The translations under genes were made by a program, and so were the position numbers. Below, in pieces: positions 19,713 to 28,927 of a stretch of DNA of 64,000 nt (position 1 is its first letter; each line of letters starts with the position of its first letter). The notes beneath the pieces are model-generated. The model saw only the letters and a list, made by a program, of their open reading frames with translations, was not told the DNA's origin and made no database searches. Source of the DNA: Calditrichia bacterium (GTDB lineage Bacteria > Calditrichota > Calditrichia > Calditrichales > J004); assembly GCA_020635035.1 (NCBI GenBank), contig JACKAO010000005.1:186001-250000 (forward strand), read 5' to 3'.

Positions 19713-20252
19713 TCAAAACAAAATCCGGCATAAAACTACTGCTGTTATCAATCCGGCAAGATCGGCCAATAAACCGGCGGTTATTGCATAACGGGTATTT
19801 CTGATACCGACTGCACCAAAATATACAGCAACTACATAAAATGTTGTTTCAGTGCTGCCAAACATAGTTGAAGCTGTAAAACCTATTAGAGAATCAACAC
19901 CATGTGTATTCATTAATTCTGTCATAACACCAAGTGATCCGCTGCCGGATAGTGGTCTCATCAATGCCATCGGTAAAAGTTCCGGAGCCATACCAATAAG
20001 GTTTGTAACCGGAGCAACCATCCAGGTTAAAACATCCAGCGCCCCACTTGCACGAAACATGGCAATTGCCACAAGCATTGCCACCAGGTAAGGAATAATT
20101 TTTACACCAACATTAAATCCTTCCTTTGCACCTTCTACAAATACCTCGTACACCTTAACCTTCTTTAAACCACCATAACCAATAAAAAACAGAATAATCA
20201 GCGGAATAGCCAGAATAGACATCCAGTCGATAATACTTTTAAAAATTTCCAT
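19713..20252 (-). CDS. spmB: SpmB-like nucleoside-recognition (Gate) domain membrane protein
   Basis: 179 residues, all membrane. It matches the SpmB family: RPLSGSGSLGVMTELMNTHG and STMFGSTETTFYVVAVYFGAVGI are typical. In Bacilli, SpmA and SpmB affect spore core dehydration, but the pair is widespread in non-sporulating bacteria where its function is unclear. Its ATG directly abuts the TAA of spmA, with GGAGG inside the end of spmA, so translation is coupled. Confidence 0.9.
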   Translation of the reverse strand: MEIFKSIIDWMSILAIPLIILFFIGYGGLKKVKVYEVFVEGAKEGFNVGVKIIPYLVAMLVAIAMFRASGALDVLTWMVAPVTNLIGMAPELLPMALMRPLSGSGSLGVMTELMNTHGVDSLIGFTASTMFGSTETTFYVVAVYFGAVGIRNTRYAITAGLLADLAGLITAVVLCRILF

Positions 20253-20930
20253 TTATTTGTCCTCCGTGGCTTTTAAGCTTTTTTTCCCTTGAAAATACTG
20301 GATCAGCTTAACAGTTGTTAAACCAACAATCGTTGCCATAGATGCGGCAATAATCGATGGTACTATAATTTGCTGTGGATTAGATGATCCCAATGATGCA
20401 CGGATTGCAATAGCCGAAGCCGGGATTAAAGTTATTGCACTTGTATTTATAACCAGGAATGTAATCATATCATTACTTGCAGTACTTTTATCCTTATTTA
20501 ATGTTTGCAGGTCTTCCATGGCTTTTAATCCTAATGGAGTGGCTGCGTTACTTAAACCAAGCATATTCGCGGCAATATTCATTATCATTGATCCGATTGA
20601 AGGATGATCCGGTGGAATGGTTGGAAACAAGCGTCGCGTTATGGGTTGTACAATCTTAGCCAGAATTTTGATAAATCCTGCTTCTTCGGCTATCTTCATT
20701 ATGCCCAGCCACAATGCCATCACACCAACAAGGCCGATGGCAATTTCAACACCTGTTGATGCAGCTTTAATTGCAGCATCGGTTACCTGGCCGAGTTTTG
20801 TATCGGTACTTAGATTTCTTTTTGCCTGTTGCTCCGCATTTGGTGGTGCAGTTACTTCTTTATAAATATCTGTTCCCGCAGCAATAAACAAACTGCCTAT
20901 TATCATCCAGAACCAAATGTGGTTTAACAT
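20253..20930 (-). CDS. spmA: SpmA-like nucleoside-recognition (Gate) domain membrane protein
   Basis: 225 residues with several transmembrane helices. The family signature is seen in the AANMLGLSNAATPLGLKAM and TFLVINTSAITLIPA segments. First gene of the spmA-spmB pair; a strong AGGAGG precedes the ATG. The physiological role outside sporulation is unknown. The upstream 332-base gap separates it from a divergent gene and probably contains its promoter. Confidence 0.9.
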   Translation of the reverse strand: MLNHIWFWMIIGSLFIAAGTDIYKEVTAPPNAEQQAKRNLSTDTKLGQVTDAAIKAASTGVEIAIGLVGVMALWLGIMKIAEEAGFIKILAKIVQPITRRLFPTIPPDHPSIGSMIMNIAANMLGLSNAATPLGLKAMEDLQTLNKDKSTASNDMITFLVINTSAITLIPASAIAIRASLGSSNPQQIIVPSIIAASMATIVGLTTVKLIQYFQGKKSLKATEDK

Positions 20931-21262
20931 AAATTGCCTCCTGTTCCTTTTTAGTCATTGTATTAATTCAAGAAATATGTTGTCCCAATTCTTCAATAAA
21001 TCCATAAATGAGATGAATTATTTAGCATAAATATTGAGGAATATTTTTGATCAAAATTTTCATTTTTCAGTAGAAATTTGTAAGTTTTTTTCCGCTCAAC
21101 ATTAAGAATAAATATTACAACTCTAAAAAGAAAATTTAAAATCAAAATAATCTGCTATAGATAAAAGCAATGATGTATTCTTAGTGACTTTAATCACCAT
21201 ACCTTAGTCGTTGTTTCTTATTATAAGCAACCGCAAAACAAATCGAATTTTTTGGAAACCGG
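20931..21262. other. Divergent intergenic region, 332 bases
   Basis: AT-rich, non-coding space between spmA (minus) and the TonB/AgmX-like gene (plus); it must hold both promoters. The only distinct element I see is the CRP/FNR-like dyad listed separately at 21184-21197. No RNA gene or convincing hairpin-plus-U-run terminator was recognised. Confidence 0.6.
21184..21197. promoter_or_regulatory. Possible CRP/FNR-family operator
   Basis: GTGA-N6-TCAC dyad (gtgactttaatcac), the core of CRP/FNR-type sites, 66 bases before the ATG of the plus-strand gene at 21263. Such a dyad can occur by chance in a gap this size, and no CRP/FNR regulator is in the window. Confidence 0.3.
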
Positions 21263-22141
21263 ATGACTCAAAGGGAATTTGAAAATATTTTTGGAAGAAA
21301 ATTGCTTAGGCGAAGCGGCGATTATCTTCCATACATAATGCTCGCCTCCATAATATTCACTTTTCTAGTTGTAATATTTTTGGCAAATATCTCATTTAAT
21401 TCACTCGAGATACACCAGGAAATTGCTGATCGTTATCAACAACTAATTATTGAAAAATTCCGCAACGAATCTATAACAGAATTTATTGAACAGCAGCCCG
21501 AAGAAAAGCCGGACTTTTACATTCCACCTTCCAATAAGGCAGGATCCGGCCGGGAAAAAATCGTAAAGGATCTTTCGGCTTCGGGTAAAATTAATCCCTA
21601 TGCCGGTTTACCGGAAACTGATATAGGTTCAATGGAAATTGAAGAACTCAGCGGGGAAGACAGCGGCAACAAAGGTACACGTTTTTTTAAGCGCTCCAAT
21701 CAGGCAAGGGCTGATTATGCCAAAGATCCCGGGGAAGATCTTATGCGTGATCCTTATGAATACAAGATCTATCGAACCGCCAATCTTTATCTTGACATGC
21801 CTGAATATCTTGTTGAAGAACAACAGGAAAAAGAAGAATACGGGTTCAGGGATCAGGATGAAATTTTACGTGTGATTTACCGAAAAAGCAGTATTATTGA
21901 GTCTTGTTATCAAAAAGCATTAAGGAGCAATACGGTTAGCAGCGGATATGTAAAAGTTGAATTTAAAATTGCTCCGGATGGATATGTTCTCCCAGGAAGT
22001 ATTAATATTATCAACTCAACGATCAGAAACCGTTTAGTGGAAGAATGTATAAAGAAGAATATTCGTCGCTGGCGGGATTTTGAAAAACTGGATGACACAA
22101 GAGGTATCGCTCATGTCGTTCATAAATTTGTTTTTAACTAG
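21263..22141 (+). CDS. TonB/AgmX-PglI C-terminal domain protein, single membrane anchor
   Basis: 292 residues. The N-terminus has one membrane helix (about 23-41) after a basic stretch, then a long polar, Glu/Pro/Gly-rich linker (about 50-190), then a C-terminal domain (about 200-292) with IIESCYQKALRSN, GYVKVEFKIAPDGYV and RLVEECIKKNIRRWRDF. The domain is of the TonB-like/AgmX-PglI C-terminal type, where a periplasmic module receives force or contacts outer-membrane partners. No ExbB/ExbD gene is nearby. Its last eight bases overlap the 3' end of the convergent coaE gene. Confidence 0.8.
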   Translation: MTQREFENIFGRKLLRRSGDYLPYIMLASIIFTFLVVIFLANISFNSLEIHQEIADRYQQLIIEKFRNESITEFIEQQPEEKPDFYIPPSNKAGSGREKIVKDLSASGKINPYAGLPETDIGSMEIEELSGEDSGNKGTRFFKRSNQARADYAKDPGEDLMRDPYEYKIYRTANLYLDMPEYLVEEQQEKEEYGFRDQDEILRVIYRKSSIIESCYQKALRSNTVSSGYVKVEFKIAPDGYVLPGSINIINSTIRNRLVEECIKKNIRRWRDFEKLDDTRGIAHVVHKFVFN

Positions 22142-22778
22142 CAGCTTTTTTTTCTGATTGTTTTTGTTTTGCCATTAGATCATCAAATATCTTGCGGGTA
22201 TTTGTTTCCAGTTCTTCAACAGTTCCTTTATTATAGATAACATAATCCGACCATTTAACCTTATCTTCCAAAAGAAGCTGTTTTGAAACCCGGTCATTAA
22301 ATTGTTTTCTGGAAATATTGTCACGTTGAAAAACGCGTTGCTGACGTAATTTAATGGATGCATGCACTGTAATTATATAATCAAAATTACGTTCAATACT
22401 AATTTCAAAAATTAAAGCTGCATCAATTACAATCATTGGAAATCTGCCTGAAAAGCGAGCTCGTTCCATTTCTTCAATCAGGCTTTCTACCATTCGCGGA
22501 TGCACCAGCTGATTTAATTTTCGTGTCTGCAGCTCATCATTAAATGCAAGTTCTGCCAGTCTTTTTGCATTCAGTGTATTGTTATTAAAAAATATATCAT
22601 TTCCGAAAACCTTTTTTAAATCATGCTGCAGCTGTTTATTCTTGCTTATTACTTCTTTAGCCTGAGCATCTGCATTGATGACTTTGCATCCCCATTTTTC
22701 CAGAAAAGAACAGACGGTCGACTGCCCGCTGCCCATTCCGCCTGTTACCCCTACAATTAATGGATTCTGATATCTCAT
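22134..22778 (-). CDS. coaE: Dephospho-CoA kinase
   Basis: 214 residues from the ATG at 22778, which has AAAGGA at proper spacing; an in-frame start at 22799 would add seven residues and run into the upstream subtilase. CoaE phosphorylates the 3'-OH of dephospho-CoA in the last step of CoA synthesis. Family features: VGVTGGMGSG at the P-loop, VINADAQAKEV (substrate Asp), LNQLVHPRM, VIDAALIFE, and RQQRVFQRDNIS in the lid. Oddly, the P-loop reads GGMGSGQST: Gln stands where the ATP-binding Lys is expected. Confidence 0.92.
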   Translation of the reverse strand: MRYQNPLIVGVTGGMGSGQSTVCSFLEKWGCKVINADAQAKEVISKNKQLQHDLKKVFGNDIFFNNNTLNAKRLAELAFNDELQTRKLNQLVHPRMVESLIEEMERARFSGRFPMIVIDAALIFEISIERNFDYIITVHASIKLRQQRVFQRDNISRKQFNDRVSKQLLLEDKVKWSDYVIYNKGTVEELETNTRKIFDDLMAKQKQSEKKAAS

Positions 22779-22788
22779 TTTTATTCCT

Positions 22789-25700
22789 TTATCTGACAAT
22801 AACTAGTTTACCCTGTTTTGTCTTTCCATTCCAGTGAATATCATATAAATATACCCCGCTTGGCACTTTTTCATCATGCGAATCTTTTAAATCCCATGGT
22901 ATACCGCCATAATATGAATCTCTGCTTATTGCGCGGATAAACGCTCCATTCATTGAAAATATCCGGATTAAAAAATCACCATCCGGAAGGTTTGAAAACA
23001 TCAGTTGAGCATTCCCGGCTTTTAACGGTTGCGGATATATGACTATTTTCTCCAGCTCTGTTTGTACCTTAAAAAGGTTAATAATATTTGCTTCATCCAT
23101 CAAAATACCGCTGGTGCTTTTTAAATTTATTAACTCCAGATAGCTTTGCTGTCCTTTTGCCCCTATAATGGTTTGATCATTAAAGGTGAGTAATACAGAC
23201 TTAGATGAACTGTCTGCAAGGTGTGCATTTTTCACAGAACCCGATGGATATAATTTGTAATTATTAACATCCAGCAATAAAGCAGGAATCATGTTTTGAC
23301 TGAATTGAATTTGCAAAGTCTTATCTGATTGCCAAAAACTCTCTTTAACATAAGGCTTTGCTGCATCCGATGTCATATAAATAAATGGGATTCTCCGGAA
23401 CGTTGCAGATAGAGGAACCCCGATTGCACTGAAAACATTTTCAAGAATTAATGTGTCGGGCACCGTGTTTAAAAAAGGATCCGCGAAACTTACCAGAATC
23501 GCTTTTTCCCCATTTGTCAGAATATCCGAACTAGAGTTTAGCATTCCCCTGCTGCGTAAAATTTTAACGGGTGATGTATTTAAAAAGGCAAGTTTTTTAT
23601 CAAAATATATGATCATCTGCCTGTCATTCACAAATTCAAGCGACTCAAATTTTGGTGAAAGACCTGTCTTTGCCGAATCAATTACGCTGAAAAAGCTTTC
23701 AGGTATCGCATATACAGAATCAACAGATGTTACAGCATAGTAATACTTTTCTTCGGTAATTACAGTGCTGTCCGGGAAAAAGGTTGAGTCAGTTGAAGCA
23801 ATCTTATGCAGGTTTTCTTTTTCATTACCACGATACACATTATATAACCAAGCATTCTGCACTTTTTGCCATCTCACATCAATTCTTGCACTATCATGGA
23901 TTATAGTTTGCAATAATAAGGGTGGTTGCGGTCTCTCAGAAATTTTATTGGTGTATCCCGATATTGCTTTGCCCGTATTAAAATAAAATTCATCAAAACC
24001 ATCACCATCAAAATCATCCACAAGAACCGTATTAGATCTGGTTTCAGAAGAATGCCATACTATCTGCCACTGCTTGTCCTTTTTTTCAAAAACAAACAAA
24101 TCCGGGAAAAAGGATGCAAACAAGAATAACCGGTCATCAAATTGCTTATAAACAAGTCCACTATCAAAATCACGGGTATCACTGAAACCAAAAGTGTTAA
24201 CTGTATCAATCGAAGCTGTGCTGATTAATGGATTTACAAAGCTTTCAACCGACCAGTAGCGTGCATCAAATTCATGTTCATAATTAAACTCGGATGATGT
24301 ATGAGTTGCTGACAGAAGTAATCCTTCTTTGTCGGATGTCAGCATTTCAGTCGCATTAAGATGAATAGACTTAAAATGGGCAATTTGCTCAAATACATTA
24401 TCAGAGATCATAGAAAACCCAAGAATATCACCATCATAGTCACCATAAAAAAGATCTTTTTTCCCATCACCATTGAGATCACAGATTTCTATTTTAGGAA
24501 TTCCCTGGCGATTTTCACCCGGGCTGCTGTTTATTAATGTCGCCGTTTTTACAAAGGTGTTATCTTCCGTATTTTCAAGTAACACATAATCACTTCCTAT
24601 ACGTCCGCAAATTTCAGATTTTCCATCATTATCCAAATCTGTATACGCAGCACCCCAGAAATCACTCGTATCCTGCCAGATTAATTCAGTCGGGAAGGTG
24701 TTATAATCTGGAGCTTCATATAAAAAAGTAAATTGACCAAATCCCAGCAGCATATCACTTTTACCGTCATTATCAACATCACCGGCAGCGCGTGGTATAG
24801 CCGTAAACGAAGTTTTTAAGCGGAGATCAAAACGCCCGTTATTAAACTCGTATATTTCAATTGGTCCAAAAGCAAAATCATCACTATAGCGGCTTAATAT
24901 AATTTCGCGGTTTCCATCATGATCTAGATCCGTGCTTTGATTGAACACATAACCACAAGGCAGATTCCAGTCAACCCGGGAAAAATTTTCCAATACGGTG
25001 TTGTGGGTAAAGCTAAGTTTAAACAAGTGTCCATTATTATCATTTTCTGTCCGCAGATTACTGCCATTTCGAACCCTGATCTTAAACAAATCTAATTTTC
25101 CCGCGAACTCATCGTCCACTTTTATACGATGCTGAGTTGTTTCAAATGGCGATGCAAGTGATTCAAATTCACCATTACTATTTTCTGATTTTAATAATAA
25201 TTCTGCATTACAAATATCATCTGTCCTGAACGTCACCAATACAGATGAAGACGTGCCGTCCCATAGCGGAATAATATTAATATCGCTGATTCGTGGTACA
25301 GAGCGATCTATAGAAAAATTTGTGTGAAGCTCGTCTACGGAACCATTCAACAGTTTCATCTTCAGTTTAAGAGCAAGAATAGTATCAGGAAATGTACTGC
25401 AATTTAAAGTACCCAATGTGTCATCAAGAATCTGTTCATTCTCGAATTTATTCAAAAGGAACCATTCCGGTGGCGACTCTCCAAAGCCATATTCAAGAGT
25501 AACAGATTGCAGATCTGGATGAGCTGCACTGCCTTGCACAACAATATTATCCGCAGAACTTGCGCTAAAAGCAGCCGGTGAATCAATCCGCAGTTTTCCA
25601 CCAAATGGAATATTTAAAGATTTGCCGGCATTGACTCTGCCAGCTCCACTATAAGAATCCCATCCATTATAAAGAATATCATCTGATGAGCTTTTTAAAA

Positions 25701-26916
25701 TATTTCTGATCTGTTCAACAGTAGCTGTATTGTTTTCAGATAAGATTAAAGCTGCAACAGCGCTTACAACCGGGGCACTGAAAGAAGTCCCGTTTACACT
25801 GTTGTAAGTATTTCCAACCGCTGTACTGACCATTTCAGTCCCGGGGGCAACAAGGTCTATGGTATTACCAAAATTAGAAAAACCCGCTAACCCGTCATTT
25901 TCAGTGCTTGCTCCAACTGAAATGGTCTGGCTTAAACCGGAAGGAAAATGTGTCTCATTGGTTGCGCTGTTTCCTGATGAAGCAACCATGACGATGCCTT
26001 TTTCATAAGCATATTGAATGACATCCTTTAAAAATCTTGATAACGCAATATCACCAAAACTCATATTAATTATTGAAGCGCCATTTTCAATCGCGTAAAC
26101 GATAGCTTTAGCAACATCATCTTCTTCCAGATATCCACTTGCAGTTCCTGCTCTTAAATTCATTACTTTTACACCCGGTGCGATTCCGCAAATCCCGATA
26201 GTATTATTGTCTGTGGCTGCAATAATACCGGCAACCTGGGTACCATGCCCGGAACCAAACTCATCCCAGGGTTCATTGTCAGGAATACTATAATCGCCTC
26301 CATCTGCAAAGCGCGGTGCATCTGTGAAATCCCACCCTGCGACATCATCTGTATAACCATTTCCATCATCATCAATATGGTTAATATCTTCCGGATCAAA
26401 AATGCCGTTTCCATTTATGTCTTCTCCTGTATTGATCCAAATTGATTTTTGCAAATCAGGATGCACATAATCAATCCCTGTATCAATAATTGCTACAATA
26501 ACTTTTTTGTTTCCTTTTGTTTTTTTCCAGGCAGCAGTCAAATCAATTTTATCAAGATACCATTGATCAGCAGATAATGAGTCAGCACTTTCAAAATCAA
26601 TTTTGAAATGACCTGCGGGCTCAACAAAAGCTATATTTTCGTTTGTTTTGAGCGTTTCAGGATCTGTATCATCAGGCACGGAAATAAGCATCCAGTCCGA
26701 AAACTTACTTTCCATTGATTTTTGCGGTATTATTTCTTTGTAAATAAGATTAGGTTTTTTTGATCGGGATGCAGAAGTTAAACTGGAATTATTTTGTTGT
26801 AAAAGTAATTCGGAGCGATTTTGTTTGCCTGTTTCTGATAATTTTACAAAAAAATCTTTCGCAGCTGCTGAAGCGACTAAAAAGAAAATGATAAAAAAAA
26901 CATATCTGGACATCAA
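22789..26916 (-). CDS. Secreted subtilisin-family (S8) protease with FG-GAP-like repeats and FlgD-like C-terminal domain
   Basis: 1375 residues with a signal peptide (MMSRYVFFIIFFLVASAAA). The catalytic triad is visible: Asp145 (AIIDTGIDY), His224 (GSGHGTQVAG) and Ser378 (NGTSFSAP), with oxyanion Asn316. An acidic insert with EF-hand-like DxNxNG and DDDGNG loops (about 166-192) lies between Asp and His. The middle contains several FG-GAP/VCBS-type calcium repeats (DLDHDGNREI, DVDNDGKSDM, DLNGDGKKDL, DFDGDGFDEF). The last 90 residues (VIYPQPLKAG ... VPSGVYLYDI ... GKLVIVR) form a FlgD-like/type-IX-like sorting domain. I infer a surface-displayed or released protease. Confidence 0.93.
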   Translation of the reverse strand: MMSRYVFFIIFFLVASAAAKDFFVKLSETGKQNRSELLLQQNNSSLTSASRSKKPNLIYKEIIPQKSMESKFSDWMLISVPDDTDPETLKTNENIAFVEPAGHFKIDFESADSLSADQWYLDKIDLTAAWKKTKGNKKVIVAIIDTGIDYVHPDLQKSIWINTGEDINGNGIFDPEDINHIDDDGNGYTDDVAGWDFTDAPRFADGGDYSIPDNEPWDEFGSGHGTQVAGIIAATDNNTIGICGIAPGVKVMNLRAGTASGYLEEDDVAKAIVYAIENGASIINMSFGDIALSRFLKDVIQYAYEKGIVMVASSGNSATNETHFPSGLSQTISVGASTENDGLAGFSNFGNTIDLVAPGTEMVSTAVGNTYNSVNGTSFSAPVVSAVAALILSENNTATVEQIRNILKSSSDDILYNGWDSYSGAGRVNAGKSLNIPFGGKLRIDSPAAFSASSADNIVVQGSAAHPDLQSVTLEYGFGESPPEWFLLNKFENEQILDDTLGTLNCSTFPDTILALKLKMKLLNGSVDELHTNFSIDRSVPRISDINIIPLWDGTSSSVLVTFRTDDICNAELLLKSENSNGEFESLASPFETTQHRIKVDDEFAGKLDLFKIRVRNGSNLRTENDNNGHLFKLSFTHNTVLENFSRVDWNLPCGYVFNQSTDLDHDGNREIILSRYSDDFAFGPIEIYEFNNGRFDLRLKTSFTAIPRAAGDVDNDGKSDMLLGFGQFTFLYEAPDYNTFPTELIWQDTSDFWGAAYTDLDNDGKSEICGRIGSDYVLLENTEDNTFVKTATLINSSPGENRQGIPKIEICDLNGDGKKDLFYGDYDGDILGFSMISDNVFEQIAHFKSIHLNATEMLTSDKEGLLLSATHTSSEFNYEHEFDARYWSVESFVNPLISTASIDTVNTFGFSDTRDFDSGLVYKQFDDRLFLFASFFPDLFVFEKKDKQWQIVWHSSETRSNTVLVDDFDGDGFDEFYFNTGKAISGYTNKISERPQPPLLLQTIIHDSARIDVRWQKVQNAWLYNVYRGNEKENLHKIASTDSTFFPDSTVITEEKYYYAVTSVDSVYAIPESFFSVIDSAKTGLSPKFESLEFVNDRQMIIYFDKKLAFLNTSPVKILRSRGMLNSSSDILTNGEKAILVSFADPFLNTVPDTLILENVFSAIGVPLSATFRRIPFIYMTSDAAKPYVKESFWQSDKTLQIQFSQNMIPALLLDVNNYKLYPSGSVKNAHLADSSSKSVLLTFNDQTIIGAKGQQSYLELINLKSTSGILMDEANIINLFKVQTELEKIVIYPQPLKAGNAQLMFSNLPDGDFLIRIFSMNGAFIRAISRDSYYGGIPWDLKDSHDEKVPSGVYLYDIHWNGKTKQGKLVIVR

Positions 26917-26927
26917 AAATCACGGTG

Positions 26928-28376
26928 TTAAAATGAATTTTGTGCTTCCAGGAATTTGTCCAAAAACTGAATTTTCTTCAGAATGCGTGTGTTGTCAGGC
27001 TCACGCTTAGATAATTCCTGAAAAACATGCCGTGCTTCAAAAAACTTACGTTGGGCAATTAGAATTTCACCGAAAGTAGGCGTAACAAGGTTTGGATTCT
27101 CCATCAGATCTTTAATACCGACTTCTTCATCAGTCAAAGGCTCATCGGATTCCTGAACCGGAATTTGTTCAAATTTGAAAGGAGTATTATGAACTTCTTC
27201 TGGCTCGGTGCTTTGGGGTTGAAATGGGGCATTTTCTTCAGGTTGCGGGCTTTCAAGTAACTGATCAGATTCAGACTCTTCGTACGGTAAAGAATCATCA
27301 ACAATCAGAATAGTTTCATCTGCATCAACAGGTGGCACCAATTCAGATGTTTTACCCTTTTCACCTAAATTTTCAGCCATGTCATCCAAGTCAGATTCAT
27401 CATCAGAACTTGACAATTCTTCAAGAAGTAATTCTGTTTCATCCTGGGCAACGTCTGCCATGGGATCAATATCCTTATAATTCTCTGCAGCGGATCGATC
27501 TTTTTCATCACCGGGTTCTGCTTCAAATGGCATTTCTTCATCCATTAACAGATTTTCAACTTCAATCCAGTCATCATTTTCTTCTGTCGATTTTTCTTTC
27601 TTTGGCTCTTCCTTGTCGAAATAACCTTCCATTATTGTAGAAAAATCATCTTCCAGGTTAGCATACTGACTAAGATCGGGTTTTTTTGCCGGTTCCTTCT
27701 CGACATCCTTTTCATCAGGATTGTCTTGGGTATAATGTGCATTTGCCGAAAGCGGGTCGAGTTTTTCAATAACCGGCTCATCATCTGCTTCTTTTTGCGG
27801 CTCGGAGTTTTCAACTTCACTTTGTAAATCTGCAAGATCTTTATCAGCGTCAATCTCAGAAAGCGGGTCCGTTTCTGTTTCTAATGAAACCAAGTCTTCT
27901 TCAATATCGGAAGCGACATCTTCCCGTGATATATTAAATAATTCATCTTCAGTTTCGTTTGTCTCTTTTTCTGATTCAACATCAGGATTGAGACGGTCAT
28001 ATAATTCTCTTTCAATAATTTGGTTTATTAAATTTTTATCAAGTGGATTATACAATGCCGCATTGACAAGCCACTCATTGGAAACTTCGGGTAATCCGTT
28101 TGTTTCATAATACTCTGCCAGTTTTTGCATTGCTTTTGTGTGTCCCGGATCATAAACAAGCACTCTCTCATATTCGCTTTTTGCTTCTTCCCGTTGCCCG
28201 CTTTGATCGTAGCATAATCCCAGGACAAAATGCCCAGGAGCATAAGAAGGAAAACGTTTTACACCTGCTTCACACAGGTTTAAAGCATGTTTTACATTGC
28301 CTTCTTTAATCAGCCTGTTCGCTTTACTTGCAAATAGGATAAACTCTTTGTCCATTAATTGATTTTGGTCTGCCAT
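26928..28376 (-). CDS. TPR protein with long acidic linker
   Basis: 482 residues. Two to three TPR repeats lie at about 1-115 (NLCEAGVKRFPSYAPGHFVLGLCYDQSG and the following units) and another TPR-like helix pair at the C-terminus (about 430-475). Between them are about 300 residues dominated by Glu and Asp with few hydrophobics, probably disordered. There is no signal peptide, so it is cytoplasmic. It lies 11 bases upstream of the subtilase and 21 downstream of lptE in the same operon. The function is not recognisable; a scaffold role is possible. Confidence 0.85.
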   Translation of the reverse strand: MADQNQLMDKEFILFASKANRLIKEGNVKHALNLCEAGVKRFPSYAPGHFVLGLCYDQSGQREEAKSEYERVLVYDPGHTKAMQKLAEYYETNGLPEVSNEWLVNAALYNPLDKNLINQIIERELYDRLNPDVESEKETNETEDELFNISREDVASDIEEDLVSLETETDPLSEIDADKDLADLQSEVENSEPQKEADDEPVIEKLDPLSANAHYTQDNPDEKDVEKEPAKKPDLSQYANLEDDFSTIMEGYFDKEEPKKEKSTEENDDWIEVENLLMDEEMPFEAEPGDEKDRSAAENYKDIDPMADVAQDETELLLEELSSSDDESDLDDMAENLGEKGKTSELVPPVDADETILIVDDSLPYEESESDQLLESPQPEENAPFQPQSTEPEEVHNTPFKFEQIPVQESDEPLTDEEVGIKDLMENPNLVTPTFGEILIAQRKFFEARHVFQELSKREPDNTRILKKIQFLDKFLEAQNSF

Positions 28377-28397
28377 AATTTAATCCGGTTTTTTTAA

Positions 28398-28889
28398 TTA
28401 CCAACCACCTAAAGTAGTGTTGACTATATCTTCTGTAATCAGTTCAACTGCACTGTTTATTGCGGCGTCTTTTTCATCTTGTCCACCAGTATTCGACATT
28501 AAACCGTATTGACTGAATACTTTTTCATAGAGTTTTTTTGACATTTTAACGTCTTCACAGACTACTTTAACATTAACATAAATCTGATACTCTGAAACCG
28601 TTTCTCCAGATTTCACCGCAGCTGCTCTTTGATTTACAGACTGAATCGTTCCTGTTAGTATGATATCGGCTTTGCTTTCATCAACAACTTTTAAAGTATT
28701 GTCTGTAACGAATGCTTCAATCACACTGTCGGTTATCAGTTCCTGTATCCCGGGATATGCCGTTCTGTCGACAAAAATCGGAATTGCGACAGATTTCAAA
28801 TAAGATGGCAGTGCACCTTTAAAAGAATAATATCCACAACCGGCGAACAAACTAAAAATCATTGCGGTCAATATAAAATATTTATTCAT
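28398..28889 (-). CDS. lptE: LptE-like LPS-assembly lipoprotein
   Basis: 163 residues from the ATG at 28889, which gives a canonical lipoprotein signal (MNKYFILTAMIFSLFAGC, lipobox FAGC). ATG 28907 or GTG 28910 would add six or seven residues and cannot be excluded. After the Cys the family features of Bacteroidota-type LptE follow: GYYSFKGALPSYLKSVAIPIF, then ELITDSVIEAFVTDNTLKVVDES and a DIILTGTI strand. LptE plugs the LptD barrel that inserts lipopolysaccharide in the outer membrane. lptD is not in the window. It follows the sigma-54 activator closely. Confidence 0.85.
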   Translation of the reverse strand: MNKYFILTAMIFSLFAGCGYYSFKGALPSYLKSVAIPIFVDRTAYPGIQELITDSVIEAFVTDNTLKVVDESKADIILTGTIQSVNQRAAAVKSGETVSEYQIYVNVKVVCEDVKMSKKLYEKVFSQYGLMSNTGGQDEKDAAINSAVELITEDIVNTTLGGW

Positions 28890-28927
28890 CTTATTCTTAA
28901 AACACATCACAAATGAGCCTGATAAAT

